Assembly (NCBI RefSeq): GCF_001045555.1
Contig: NZ_LFBU01000001.1
Span: 1,364,001-1,428,000 of the forward strand
Direction: 5' to 3'
Source of the DNA: Marinobacter subterrani
Lineage (GTDB): Bacteria > Pseudomonadota > Gammaproteobacteria > Pseudomonadales > Oleiphilaceae
Length of the DNA stretch: 64,000 nt
This document shows positions 17,819 to 27,227 of this stretch, piece after piece. The notes under the pieces are model-generated. The model saw only the letters and a list, made by a program, of their open reading frames with translations, searched no databases and had not been told where the DNA came from. A program made the translations under genes and the position numbers. Every line of letters begins with the position of its first letter. Within the stretch, counting starts at the first letter, position 1.

Positions 17819-18673
17819 TTACTGATCGAACAATGGCTTCACCGGAAACAGCGCATCGTACTGAGGTGCCTGCTTCCCGGCTTTGGCCTGGAAGGATTTC
17901 ATCATGTCTGTCGGGCGGAACATGCCCGCCTGCCAGGTGGCCATGTACTTCAGACTGTCTTCCACGCTGTGGTCGCGGCTGTAATTGAGCATTTCCTTGC
18001 ACCCGGTGACAGCCAGCGGGGAATTCGCGGCAATCTGACCGGCAATATCCATAACCGTTGCCAGCATGGATTCCTGGTCGGCATAAACGGCGTTCACGAA
18101 GCCAAGATTCTGTGCCTCTGCGGCGGAAAATTTGCGCCCGGTGTAGGCCAGTTCACGAACCACGCCTTGCGGCATGAGCTTGGGCAGGCGCTGCAGGGTG
18201 CCGACATCGGCTGTCATGCCCAGTTCGGTTTCCTTGATGGTGAAGTAGGCGTCTTCGGTGCAGTAGCGGCTGTCGGCGGCACAGACCAGATCCAGGGCGC
18301 CGCCGATGCAGCCACCGTGGATGGCCGCCAACACGGGAAGGCGAATCTGCTCCAGGGAGGTCAGGGTGTCCTGCAGTTGCAGCACTACCCGGCGCAGGTT
18401 TTCTGCCATGCGCCCGGGGTCACCATTCATGGGCACCGCCTTGGGATCACTGAATACGCCCAGATCCATGCCGGCGGAGAAGTGTTTGCCGGTGGAGGAG
18501 ATCACAATCACACGGGCGTCGGTATTGGCCTCGATATCCTGCATGCAGCGGGGCAACTCAAGCCAGAACGCCTTGTTCATGGTATTCAGCGCCTCGGGGC
18601 GACTGAACTGGACATGGGCAATGTGATCCCTGACCTCAACAGAAAAACTCTCGTAAGCGGACAGCTCAGACAA
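17819..18673 (-). CDS. Crotonase-family delta(3,5)-delta(2,4)-dienoyl-CoA isomerase
   Basis: 284 residues. The oxyanion-hole motifs HFSAGMD and GGCIGGALDL are typical of crotonases. The stretch ETELGMTADVGTLQRLPKL matches the mitochondrial ECH1 isomerase signature with its acidic residues in place of the hydratase pair. It likely moves double bonds during beta-oxidation of unsaturated fatty acids. First gene of an operon with a CPBP protease, divergent from rnz. Confidence 0.85.
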   Translation of the reverse strand: MSELSAYESFSVEVRDHIAHVQFSRPEALNTMNKAFWLELPRCMQDIEANTDARVIVISSTGKHFSAGMDLGVFSDPKAVPMNGDPGRMAENLRRVVLQLQDTLTSLEQIRLPVLAAIHGGCIGGALDLVCAADSRYCTEDAYFTIKETELGMTADVGTLQRLPKLMPQGVVRELAYTGRKFSAAEAQNLGFVNAVYADQESMLATVMDIAGQIAANSPLAVTGCKEMLNYSRDHSVEDSLKYMATWQAGMFRPTDMMKSFQAKAGKQAPQYDALFPVKPLFDQ

Positions 18674-18802
18674 GACAGCACTCCTTATGTATGTGTCGCA
18701 AACCGGCTCATTAGCGGTCGCCCCGGCTAATGGTTTCGCAATTCTGCTACCTTCGTATTATGTGAGACAAAGAAACGACACGTTAACCCGAAAAGGCCTG
18801 GT

Positions 18803-19771
18803 ATGGAATTCACCTTCCTCGGCACCTCAGCCGGAACACCCACAAAATCCCGCAATGTGACCGGTCTGGCACTGAGCCACGGCGGACCGAAACACTGGTA
18901 CCTGATTGACTGCGGAGAAGGCACCCAGCACCAGTTGTTGAGAACACACCATTCAGTGATGCAGCTGCAGGCCATCTTTATCACCCACATCCACGGCGAC
19001 CACACGTTCGGACTGCCAGGGCTGCTAACCAGTGCGTCAATGCTCGGCCGTACCGCCCCTCTGTACCTTGTGGCCCCCAGTCCGGTGAAAACCTTCGTTG
19101 AGGCAGCCATCGGTAACAGTGACTCCAGCCTCAGTTTCGAACTGAGATTTGTGGATTCCGAGGCAGAGGGTTTCCACTGGGAAGACGACGCTTTCTCGGT
19201 TTCGACAGTGCCCCTGTCCCATCGCGTGTCCTGCCGGGCCTTCGTGTTCACCGAAAGGAATCTGGAACGTCAGCTGCTCCAGGACAGGCTTGACGCTGAT
19301 GGCATCGAGGCCGGTCCGGCGTGGGGTCGGCTACAACAGGGCCACGATGTGGTACTGCAGGACGGGCGGCTTGCCCGTTGTGATGATTACACCCGAATTG
19401 CCAGAAAACCGCGCAAGGTTATTGTCGCCGGTGACAACGATCAGCCCGACCTGCTTCTGGGGGCGAGCACTGATGCTCAGGTGGTTATTCATGAGGCGAC
19501 CTATACCCAGGAAGTCTCTGACCGGGTCGGCCCCTGGCCACAACACAGCTCCGCCGCCCAGGTAGCCCGCTTCGCCGAGGCCGCCGGTGTCCCGAACCTC
19601 GTGCTTACCCATTTCAGTTCCCGTTACCAGCTCAACCCGGATGCCTATCCGCACATTGGCGAGATCGAATCCGAAGCCAGGAGCATCTATCGGGGAAACC
19701 TGTATCTGGCCAGGGATTTTGCCAGCTATGATCTGGGCAGGGACGGCTTTCTCAGGCCCGGTGCCGAGTGA
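18803..19771 (+). CDS. rnz: Ribonuclease Z (tRNA 3'-endonuclease)
   Basis: 322 residues of metallo-beta-lactamase fold. The zinc motif THIHGDHTFGLPGL is the long-form tRNase Z signature. Other ligands lie in PLSHRVSCRAFVF, VVIHEATY and VLTHFSSRY. The enzyme trims the 3' trailer of tRNA precursors; whether it is needed depends on how many tRNA genes lack encoded CCA. Complete and monocistronic; divergent from the isomerase operon. Confidence 0.93.
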   Translation: MEFTFLGTSAGTPTKSRNVTGLALSHGGPKHWYLIDCGEGTQHQLLRTHHSVMQLQAIFITHIHGDHTFGLPGLLTSASMLGRTAPLYLVAPSPVKTFVEAAIGNSDSSLSFELRFVDSEAEGFHWEDDAFSVSTVPLSHRVSCRAFVFTERNLERQLLQDRLDADGIEAGPAWGRLQQGHDVVLQDGRLARCDDYTRIARKPRKVIVAGDNDQPDLLLGASTDAQVVIHEATYTQEVSDRVGPWPQHSSAAQVARFAEAAGVPNLVLTHFSSRYQLNPDAYPHIGEIESEARSIYRGNLYLARDFASYDLGRDGFLRPGAE

Positions 19772-19859
19772 ACATTCGGGTCCGCCCGACCTCCCGGTTT
19801 ATGCCTACAAGAAATAGCTTTGCTTTTCCCGGAGGTAAGAGTACAGTGGGCCTCGTTGG

Positions 19860-20019
19860 AAAGATTTAGCAAAGCATTTCATCAATAAGACCGCTCAGTT
19901 GTAACAAGTAGCACGTCCTGTTTTTGATCACGCCAGTTTTTTGTTTCCGCATATCGCTGATCAGGCGTCACAAGATGATCTGACAGCACATTAAATGATT
20001 GAAATCAGGAAAGTATATT
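19860..20019 (+). promoter_or_regulatory. Long leader of the cold-shock gene
   Basis: About 160-250 bp of AT-richer, gene-free sequence precede the csp start, with a CAGGAAAGTATATT ribosome site just before the ATG. Long structured 5' leaders are typical of cspA-type mRNAs, where they act as RNA thermosensors. I infer this from length and context; I did not fold it. Confidence 0.4.
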
Positions 20020-20226
20020 ATGTCTACAGTTACCGGCAACGTTAAGTTTTTCAACGAAGCAAAAGGTTTTGGCTTTATTACTCGCGAGAGCGGCCCGGAC
20101 GTTTTTGTTCACTACAGCGCTATTCAGGGCGGCGGTTTCAAGACTCTGGCTGAAGGCCAGCAGGTCGAGTTCACCGTTACCCAGGGCCAGAAAGGTCCTC
20201 AGGCGGAAAACGTAGTCGCTCTTTAA
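20020..20226 (+). CDS. CspA-family cold-shock protein
   Basis: 68 residues, the standard size. The OB fold carries RNP1 (KGFGFI) and RNP2 (VFVHYSAI), which bind single-stranded RNA or DNA and act as an RNA chaperone. [20 protein letters not shown] is the usual start; the in-frame ATG seven codons upstream (19999) adds only MKSGKYI. Own leader and own terminator make it a single-gene unit. Confidence 0.93.
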   Translation: MSTVTGNVKFFNEAKGFGFITRESGPDVFVHYSAIQGGGFKTLAEGQQVEFTVTQGQKGPQAENVVAL

Positions 20227-20267
20227 TCTATAAAGAGATGCTCTGCAAATAGCAGACGACACGTTCA

Positions 20268-20295
20268 GAAAAAGGCAGCTTCGGCTGCCTTTTTT
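20268..20295 (+). terminator. Intrinsic terminator of the cold-shock gene
   Basis: AGGCAGC (20273-20279) pairs with GCTGCCT (20284-20290) over a TTCG loop, with flanking A-run and T-run extending the stem. It is followed by five T residues. Its position right after csp and before the convergent Lrp gene suggests it may serve both. Confidence 0.92.
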
Positions 20296-20316
20296 CGTTG
20301 TTCATCCCTGCCGAAT

Positions 20317-20796
20317 CTACGGAATGCCTTCCACCGGGATCGTCTCGGTGTTCTTTATCTCCCGCAACGCAAAGTTCGAGTTCACCTGGGCAATACCCTG
20401 CAGGGTGAAGATCTTTTCGTTCAGGAACCGGTCGTAACTGGCCATATCCGGCACGACAACCCTGAGCACGAAATCGGCGTTACCGGTCACCGCAAAACAC
20501 TGAAGTACCTCCGGGTAACTGCTGACCTGCTGCTCAATCTCTGCGGTACTGTCGATGGTGTGCCGCTGCAGTGAGAGGTTGACCAACACGCACAACCCCT
20601 GGCCGATGCGCTCCGGGTCCACCCTTGCGCAGTACCCCTGAATCACTCCGCTTTCCTCCAGTGCCCGCACCCGGCGCCAGCAAGCCGCCGGCGACAGGCC
20701 CACCTGCTCGGCCAGTAACTGGTTACTGACACGCCCGTCCTGCTGCAACAATGAAAGGATTTTCCGGTCCAGTTTGTCCAGTTCAACCTGTTTCAT
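20317..20796 (-). CDS. Lrp/AsnC-family transcriptional regulator
   Basis: 159 residues. The N-terminal helix-turn-helix (LDRKILSLLQQDGRVSNQLL, GLSPAACWRRVRALEESG) is followed by the RAM/AsnC ligand domain (FAVTGNADFVLRVVVPD). It is divergent from the IOR-aminotransferase-transporter operon, with a 157-bp gap holding a spaced direct repeat. Likely an aromatic-amino-acid-responsive local regulator of that operon; the ligand is inferred from the target genes only. Confidence 0.88.
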   Translation of the reverse strand: MKQVELDKLDRKILSLLQQDGRVSNQLLAEQVGLSPAACWRRVRALEESGVIQGYCARVDPERIGQGLCVLVNLSLQRHTIDSTAEIEQQVSSYPEVLQCFAVTGNADFVLRVVVPDMASYDRFLNEKIFTLQGIAQVNSNFALREIKNTETIPVEGIP

Positions 20797-20810
20797 TTAG
20801 TAACACCTGA

Positions 20811-20861
20811 TTTTTATCAAAGGTTCTTTCGATTTATTGTCTTTTATCAAACGTTCTTTCG
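20811..20861. promoter_or_regulatory. Direct repeat, candidate Lrp-type operator
   Basis: Two 21-bp copies at 20811-20831 and 20841-20861 share TTTTATCAAA followed by GTTCTTTCG with 19/21 identity and a start-to-start spacing of exactly 30 bp, about three helical turns. They lie between the divergent Lrp regulator and the IOR operon. Repeated sites on one face of the helix are what multimeric Lrp-family proteins use. Confidence 0.55.
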
Positions 20862-20953
20862 CAAATCACCAAAACCCTCGCCCAATAAGCAAGCACCTTT
20901 TGCGGACTTCCTTTTAAAATTCTGGTTATAAAATCGACAAAAAGGAGGACGCC

Positions 20954-23900
20954 ATGTCCACCGTGACCCCCCAACTCGACGACTACAAACTCGAAGACCG
21001 TTACCTGCGGGAATCCGGTCGGGTTTTTCTGACCGGCACGCAAGCGTTGGTGCGAATTCCGCTGATGCAGGCCGCCCTGGATCGTAAACAAGGTTTGAAC
21101 ACCGCCGGCATGGTCAGTGGCTACCGGGGCTCTCCCCTCGGCGCAGTCGACCAGGCACTCTGGCAGGCCAAGGACCTGCTGGACAAGAACCGGATCGATT
21201 TTGTCCCGGCCATCAACGAGGATCTCGCCGCTACCATCATGCTGGGTACCCAGCAGGTGGAGACCGATGACGACCGTCAGGTAGAGGGCGTATTCGGCCT
21301 CTGGTATGGCAAGGGTCCGGGCGTGGACCGCGCCGGCGACGCTCTGAAACACGGCACCACCTATGGCTCCTCCCCACATGGAGGCGTGCTGGTGGTCGCC
21401 GGTGACGACCACGGCTGCGTGTCATCGTCCATGCCCCATCAGTCCGATGTGGCGTTCATGAGCTTCTTCATGCCCACCATCAACCCGGCTAACATCGCCG
21501 AGTACCTGGAGTTCGGTCTATGGGGTTATGCCCTTTCCCGCTACAGCGGCTGCTGGGTCGGCTTCAAGGCGATCTCGGAAACCGTGGAAAGCGCAGCCTC
21601 TGTCGAAATTCCACCGACGCCAGATTTTGTTACCCCGGACGATTTCACTGCGCCGGAAAGCGGCCTCCATTATCGCTGGCCAGACCTGCCAGGGCCGCAA
21701 CTGGAAACCCGGATCGAACACAAGCTCGCGGCCGTTCAGGCTTTCGCCCGTGCCAATCGCATTGACCGGTGCCTGTTCGAAAACCCGGACGCCCGCTTCG
21801 GCATTGTCACGACCGGCAAGGGTCATCTGGACCTGCTCGAAGCCCTGGATCTTCTGGGCATTAATGAAGACCAGGCCCGGGACATGGGGCTGGACATCTA
21901 CAAGGTCGGCATGGTCTGGCCCCTTGAACGTCAGGGCATTCTCAACTTCGTGCACGGCAAGGAAGAAGTCCTGGTCATCGAAGAAAAGCGCGGCATCATT
22001 GAGAGCCAGATAAAGGAATACATGTCTGAGCCGGACCGCCCTGGCGAGGTTCTGATTACCGGTAAACAGGATGAGCTGGGCCGCCCGCTGATCCCCTACG
22101 TCGGAGAGTTGAGCCCGAAGCTGGTTGCCGGCTTCCTGGCGGCCCGCCTTGGTCGCTTCTTCTCGGTGGACTTCAGCGAGCGCATGGCTGAGATCAGCGC
22201 CATGACCACCGCTCAGGATCCGGGCGGCGTCAAGCGCATGCCCTATTTCTGCTCCGGCTGCCCCCACAATACGTCCACCAAAGTCCCTGAGGGCAGCAAG
22301 GCCCTGGCGGGCATCGGCTGCCACTTCATGGCCTCCTGGATGGACAGGAACACGGAATCCCTCATCCAGATGGGGGGCGAAGGCGTCAACTGGATTGGCA
22401 AGAGCCGCTACACCGGCAACCCGCATGTATTCCAGAACCTGGGTGAGGGAACCTACTTCCACTCCGGTTCCATGGCTATCCGTCAGGCGGTAGCTGCCGG
22501 CATCAACATTACCTACAAGATCCTGTTCAACGACGCCGTGGCCATGACCGGCGGTCAGCCTGTAGACGGGCAGATCACCGTCGACAGGATTGCCCAGCAA
22601 ATGGCTGCAGAAGGGGTGAATCGGGTTGTTGTGCTCAGCGATGAGCCCGAGAAATACGATGGCCATCACGACCTGTTCCCCAAGGATGTCACCTTCCACG
22701 ACCGGTCCGAGCTCGACAAGGTGCAGCGCGAATTGCGTGACATCCCCGGCTGTACCGTGCTGATCTACGACCAGACCTGTGCTGCCGAGAAGCGCCGCCG
22801 GCGCAAGCGCAAGCAGTTCCCGGATCCCGCAAAGCGGGCCTTTATCAACCATCACGTGTGTGAAGGCTGTGGCGACTGCTCGGTGCAGTCGAACTGTCTC
22901 TCGGTTGTGCCCCGCAAGACGGAACTGGGCCGCAAGCGCAAGATCGACCAGTCCTCCTGCAACAAGGACTTCTCCTGTGTTAACGGTTTCTGCCCCAGCT
23001 TCGTGACCATTGAGGGCGGTCAGTTGCGCAAATCCCGGGGTGTTGACACAGGCTCCGTGCTCACCCGCAAGCTGGCTGACATTCCAGCCCCCAGACTGCC
23101 GGAACTGACGGGCTCCTACGATCTGCTGGTGGGCGGAGTTGGCGGCACGGGCGTGGTGACTGTGGGACAGCTGATCACCATGGCAGCCCACCTGGAATCC
23201 CGCGGTGCCTCGGTACTGGATTTCATGGGCTTCGCCCAGAAAGGCGGCACCGTGCTGAGTTACGTGCGGATGGCACCGTCTCCGGACAAACTCCGTCAGG
23301 TGCGGATCAGCAATGGCCAGGCCGATGCGGTCATCGCTTGTGATCTGGTGGTGGCCTCGTCCCAGAAGGCCCTGAACGTGCTCAGGCCCAACCACACCCG
23401 GATTGTTGCCAACGAAGCGGAACTACCCACCGCCGATTATGTGCTTTTCCGCGACGCGGACATGAAGGCCGACAAGCGACTGGGCCTGCTCCGGGATTCC
23501 GTTGGTGAGGATCATTTTGATCAGCTGGACGCCAATGGCATCGCCGAAAAGCTGATGGGCGATACCGTGTTCTCCAATGTGATGATGCTCGGTTTTGCCT
23601 GGCAGAAGGGCTTGTTGCCTCTCTCCGAGGCGGCTCTGATGAAGGCCATCGAGCTCAATGGCGTCGCCATCGAGCGGAACAAGGAAGCCTTCGGATGGGG
23701 CCGGTTGGCGGCCGTGAATCTGAGCGCAGTCACGGATCTGCTGGACGACAACAAGGCCCAGGTTGTTGAGGTCAAATCCGAGCCAACCCTGGACGAACTG
23801 ATCAACATCCGTCACAAGCACCTGGTCAACTACCAGAACCAGCGTTGGGCCGACCAATACCGTGACACGGTTGCCGGAGTCCGGAAGGCCGAGGAAGCCC

Positions 23901-24472
23901 TCGGCGAAACCAATCTTCTGCTGACTCGCGCAGTGGCCCAGCAGCTATATCGGTTCATGGCCTACAAGGACGAGTACGAAGTGGCGCGGCTGTTTGCCGA
24001 AACCGACTTCATGAAAGAGGTAAATGAAACCTTCGAGGGCGACTTCAAGGTCCATTTCCACCTGGCCCCGCCCCTGCTCAGCGGTGAAACCGATGCCCAG
24101 GGTCGCCCGAAAAAGCGCCAATTCGGCCCCTGGATGTTCCGGGCCTTCCGGCTGCTGGCGAAATTTCGCAGCCTGCGCGGAACCGCGGTGGACCCGTTCA
24201 GCTACTCCGCAGACCGCAAGCTCGATCGCGCCTTGCTGAAGGACTACCAGAACCTGGTTGCGCGAATTGGCCGTGAACTCAACGCCAGCAACTACGAGAC
24301 CTTCCTGCAGCTTGCCGAACTGCCCGCTGATGTACGGGGCTACGGCCCGGTCAGGGAACAGGCGGCAGAGAGTATCCGTGAAAAGCAGACACAGTTGACC
24401 AAGGCGCTGGACACCGGTCGCCCGACCCTGATCCGCACCCAACAGGCCGATGAGGAGGCAAACCATGTTTGA
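20954..24472 (+). CDS. Indolepyruvate ferredoxin oxidoreductase, fused alpha-gamma form
   Basis: 1172-residue single-chain 2-oxoacid oxidoreductase. It converts arylpyruvates plus CoA and an oxidised acceptor to arylacetyl-CoA and CO2. The N-terminal part carries the pyrimidine/TPP modules (SGYRGSPLGAVDQALW near residue 55; CSGCPHNTST near 433; QPVDGQITVDRI near 535). A Cys cluster near 635 (CEGCGDCSVQSNC) is the Fe-S region, and the gamma domain begins near 726 (GGVGGTGVVTVGQL). A strong AAAGGAGG site precedes the ATG. It is coupled to the aminotransferase by an 8-bp overlap. The fused form is common in aerobic proteobacteria. Confidence 0.9.
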   Translation: MSTVTPQLDDYKLEDRYLRESGRVFLTGTQALVRIPLMQAALDRKQGLNTAGMVSGYRGSPLGAVDQALWQAKDLLDKNRIDFVPAINEDLAATIMLGTQQVETDDDRQVEGVFGLWYGKGPGVDRAGDALKHGTTYGSSPHGGVLVVAGDDHGCVSSSMPHQSDVAFMSFFMPTINPANIAEYLEFGLWGYALSRYSGCWVGFKAISETVESAASVEIPPTPDFVTPDDFTAPESGLHYRWPDLPGPQLETRIEHKLAAVQAFARANRIDRCLFENPDARFGIVTTGKGHLDLLEALDLLGINEDQARDMGLDIYKVGMVWPLERQGILNFVHGKEEVLVIEEKRGIIESQIKEYMSEPDRPGEVLITGKQDELGRPLIPYVGELSPKLVAGFLAARLGRFFSVDFSERMAEISAMTTAQDPGGVKRMPYFCSGCPHNTSTKVPEGSKALAGIGCHFMASWMDRNTESLIQMGGEGVNWIGKSRYTGNPHVFQNLGEGTYFHSGSMAIRQAVAAGINITYKILFNDAVAMTGGQPVDGQITVDRIAQQMAAEGVNRVVVLSDEPEKYDGHHDLFPKDVTFHDRSELDKVQRELRDIPGCTVLIYDQTCAAEKRRRRKRKQFPDPAKRAFINHHVCEGCGDCSVQSNCLSVVPRKTELGRKRKIDQSSCNKDFSCVNGFCPSFVTIEGGQLRKSRGVDTGSVLTRKLADIPAPRLPELTGSYDLLVGGVGGTGVVTVGQLITMAAHLESRGASVLDFMGFAQKGGTVLSYVRMAPSPDKLRQVRISNGQADAVIACDLVVASSQKALNVLRPNHTRIVANEAELPTADYVLFRDADMKADKRLGLLRDSVGEDHFDQLDANGIAEKLMGDTVFSNVMMLGFAWQKGLLPLSEAALMKAIELNGVAIERNKEAFGWGRLAAVNLSAVTDLLDDNKAQVVEVKSEPTLDELINIRHKHLVNYQNQRWADQYRDTVAGVRKAEEALGETNLLLTRAVAQQLYRFMAYKDEYEVARLFAETDFMKEVNETFEGDFKVHFHLAPPLLSGETDAQGRPKKRQFGPWMFRAFRLLAKFRSLRGTAVDPFSYSADRKLDRALLKDYQNLVARIGRELNASNYETFLQLAELPADVRGYGPVREQAAESIREKQTQLTKALDTGRPTLIRTQQADEEANHV

Positions 24473-25652
24473 AACACTCCAGCCCCTGCCCCAGGATCCG
24501 ATCCTGCAACTGATGCACACCTTCCGTGAGGACACCCGTCCGGACAAGGTGGATCTGGGCATCGGTGTTTACAAGGATGACGCGGGTAATACACCCATCA
24601 TGGCCGCCGTTCACGAAGCTGAGCGTCGCCTGCTTGAGGGTGAAACCACCAAGAGCTACGTGGGGCCTGCCGGTTCTGCGGGCTTCAACAACGCCATGGC
24701 CGAGCTGATCCTGGGCAGCAACAGCCCACTGGTCCGTGACGGCCGTGTATCGGTCATCCAGACACCGGGCGGCTGTGGCGCCCTGCGTATGGCCGCCGAG
24801 TTTCTGCGCCTGTGCAAGGCGGACACAAAAGTCTGGGTCAGCACGCCCACCTGGGCCAACCACTTGCCGCTTCTTGGTGGCGCGGGCCTGACTATTCGCG
24901 AATATCCGTACCTTAATCCACAGACGCTGCAGGTAGACTTCGGCGCCATGCTGGAAACCCTGGAACAGGCCGACGCGGGCGATGTGGTGCTGCTACACGG
25001 ATGCTGCCACAACCCTTCGGGCGCCGACCTGAGCCTGGCCCAGTGGCAGGAAGTAACCAGCCTGATCCAGCGTAAGGGTCTGTTGCCCTTTGTGGACATG
25101 GCCTACCAGGGCCTTGGAGAAGGCCTGGATGCGGATGCGGCCGGCCTGAGGCATCTGGCCGGTGCGGTACCGGAAATGCTGATCGCAGCGTCGTGTTCCA
25201 AGAACTTCGGCCTCTACCGGGAGCGCACAGGCGCCCTCGCCCTGATTTCGGGAACAGCAGCCGTGAACGCAGCCGCCACCAGCCAGTTGCTCAGCGTTAT
25301 CCGGTCTCATTATTCGATGCCACCAGCTCATGGTGCTGCGATCGTGGAGACCATCCTGGGCGATGACGACTTGCGGGCCCAGTGGCAAAAAGAGCTTGGC
25401 GGCATGTGCGAGCGCATCCTGCACCTGCGTCACGCTTTCGCAGGCGCGCTCTCACCGGTGGGCGACTTCGACTTCATCGCCCGTCAGCGAGGCATGTTCT
25501 CATTCCTGGGTATCAGCCCGGAGCAGGTTGGCCGGTTACGGAAGGAACACGGCATCTACATGCTGGAGAGCAGCCGCGTAAACGTCGCCGGTTTGAACGA
25601 CCGCGTCTTGCCACAAGTCGCTTCCGCCCTGCGCGAGGTTCTGGGCAAGTAA
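24465..25652 (+). CDS. Aspartate/aromatic amino acid aminotransferase (class I)
   Basis: 395 residues. It has the AspC/TyrB N-terminus (PLPQDPILQLMHTFREDTRP, VDLGIGVYKDDAG), the CHNPSGADL loop and the PLP lysine in SCSKNFGLYRERTGAL. Position 8 bp inside the end of the IOR gene indicates coupled translation and a role in making arylpyruvates for IOR from Phe, Tyr or Trp. Start chosen at 24465 because GAGGAGG lies 7 bp before it; an ATG 15 bp upstream lies within that site. Confidence 0.9.
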   Translation: MFETLQPLPQDPILQLMHTFREDTRPDKVDLGIGVYKDDAGNTPIMAAVHEAERRLLEGETTKSYVGPAGSAGFNNAMAELILGSNSPLVRDGRVSVIQTPGGCGALRMAAEFLRLCKADTKVWVSTPTWANHLPLLGGAGLTIREYPYLNPQTLQVDFGAMLETLEQADAGDVVLLHGCCHNPSGADLSLAQWQEVTSLIQRKGLLPFVDMAYQGLGEGLDADAAGLRHLAGAVPEMLIAASCSKNFGLYRERTGALALISGTAAVNAAATSQLLSVIRSHYSMPPAHGAAIVETILGDDDLRAQWQKELGGMCERILHLRHAFAGALSPVGDFDFIARQRGMFSFLGISPEQVGRLRKEHGIYMLESSRVNVAGLNDRVLPQVASALREVLGK

Positions 25653-25708
25653 GCCTTTTTTCGACAACGACCAATCAATCCGACAAAAATAACTAGCCGG
25701 AGAGAAGA

Positions 25709-27091
25709 ATGAGTGAGAGTACCCAACCACACCAGCAGGCCAATAACCTCTGGTCCTCACGGATGGCCTTTATCCTGGCCGCTGCCGGCTCGGCGGTGGG
25801 CCTCGGAAACATCTGGAAGTTTCCCTACATTACCGGAGAGAACGGCGGCGGTGCCTTCGTTCTTGTCTATCTGGCCTGCATCTTCCTGATCGGCGTGCCG
25901 GTATTGGTCGCTGAAACCATGATCGGGCGCAAAGGTGGCCAGAGCCCCGTCGCCACCATGCGCACCCTGACCAAGACCGAAGGCACGGCCAAAGGCTGGC
26001 GAGCCATCGGCTGGAACGGGGTTATCGCCTCATTCCTGGTGCTGTCTTTCTATGCGGTAATCGGCGGCTGGGCTCTGGTTTATATCGGCAAGGCCGCTGC
26101 CGGTCTGTTTACTGGCGCAGATGCTGAAGCCATCGGCGGCCAGTTCGGCGGACTTTTGGCAAACCCCTGGGAACTGCTGCTGTGGCACTCCGTATTCATG
26201 GTGATCGTCGTATTTATCGTTGGCCGGGGCATTCGTTCCGGGCTTGAAAAAGCTGTCAATATGCTGATGCCATTGCTGTTCCTGCTGCTGGTTGCGATGG
26301 TGATCTATGCCATGAACAGTGGCAGCTTCGGCCGGGCGGTGAGCTTTATGTTTTCTCCCGATTTCAGCAAGCTCACTACCACCGGTGTACTGACTGCCCT
26401 GGGACACGCGGCATTCACCCTGAGCATCGGCATTGGTGTTCTGATGGCTTACGGCTCCTACCTGCCCAAGACAGTGAATATTGCCAGAACCGCCATGACC
26501 ATTGCCGTCGTGGACACCAGCGTTGCCCTTCTCGCCGGGCTCGCCATTTTTCCGCTGGTATTCGCCAACGGGCTTGAGCCAGGCGCGGGGCCGGGCCTGA
26601 TCTTCGTAACCCTGCCACTGGCGTTCGGCCAGATGAGCGGTGGCGCCCTGTTCGGCACCATTTTCTTTGCCCTGCTGCTGGTAGCGGCCATTACGTCGGC
26701 CATTTCCATGCTGGAACCGGTGGTGGAATGGCTGGAAGAGCACAAAGGCGTCAGCCGGGCGAAAAGCGCGCTTGGTGGCGGGCTGGCAATCTGGTTTATC
26801 GGTATTGGAACCGTGCTGTCCTTCAATGTCTGGGACAGCGTGCACCCGCTAGGATTCATCCCCTTTTTTGAAGAAAAGACCGTGTTCGACCTGCTCGATT
26901 TCCTGGTCTCCAATATGATGATGCCTCTCGGCGGCCTGGCCATTGCCCTGTTTGCCGGCTGGGCCATGAAGCGCGAGGGGCTGCCTGCGGAGATCGGCCT
27001 GGAAGGCATCGCCTATAAAGCCTTCATGTTCGTGCTCAGATATGTGACACCTGCCGGTATCGCCGTGGTGTTCCTTTACAATCTGATCTGA
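25709..27091 (+). CDS. Sodium-dependent neurotransmitter:sodium symporter (NSS) family transporter
   Basis: 460 residues, 11-12 predicted spans. The LeuT-fold signature is GSAVGLGNIWKFPYITGENG, with sodium and substrate contacts in unwound TM1 and TM6 (LTALGHAAFTLSIGIGVLMA). Located 56 bp after the aromatic aminotransferase gene and before a terminator, so it likely imports the aromatic amino acids degraded by that set (compare bacterial TnaT). Substrate is inferred from context. Confidence 0.88.
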   Translation: MSESTQPHQQANNLWSSRMAFILAAAGSAVGLGNIWKFPYITGENGGGAFVLVYLACIFLIGVPVLVAETMIGRKGGQSPVATMRTLTKTEGTAKGWRAIGWNGVIASFLVLSFYAVIGGWALVYIGKAAAGLFTGADAEAIGGQFGGLLANPWELLLWHSVFMVIVVFIVGRGIRSGLEKAVNMLMPLLFLLLVAMVIYAMNSGSFGRAVSFMFSPDFSKLTTTGVLTALGHAAFTLSIGIGVLMAYGSYLPKTVNIARTAMTIAVVDTSVALLAGLAIFPLVFANGLEPGAGPGLIFVTLPLAFGQMSGGALFGTIFFALLLVAAITSAISMLEPVVEWLEEHKGVSRAKSALGGGLAIWFIGIGTVLSFNVWDSVHPLGFIPFFEEKTVFDLLDFLVSNMMMPLGGLAIALFAGWAMKREGLPAEIGLEGIAYKAFMFVLRYVTPAGIAVVFLYNLI

Positions 27092-27115
27092 AGCAAAGCA
27101 GTAGCCTTTGACCGC

Positions 27116-27146
27116 AAAAGCCCGGTGAACGTCGCCGGGCTTTTTT
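27116..27146 (+). terminator. Intrinsic terminator of the IOR operon
   Basis: AAAAGCCCGG (27116-27125) pairs with CCGGGCTTTT (27135-27144) across a 9-nt loop and is followed by further T residues. It marks the end of the IOR-aminotransferase-transporter transcript, leaving the universal stress gene downstream as its own unit. Confidence 0.9.
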
Positions 27147-27227
27147 GCATCTCTGCGTGGGTACTGCCAATCTTTAGGCAGGACCTTCAAACGAGGCTTT
27201 CAGCCTCAGCGGCAAAGGAGCACTCTT

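Noticed and set aside
18674..18802. CATTAGC / GCTAATG inverted repeat between the isomerase and rnz, considered as a fatty-acid regulator site
   Set aside because: It does not match the GAAAC-type PsrA or FadR sites well enough to call.
21518..23395. A 625-codon open frame antisense to the IOR gene
   Set aside because: It is the usual mirror frame of a GC-rich gene. The plus-strand IOR has full domain motifs; the antisense product has none and no ribosome site.
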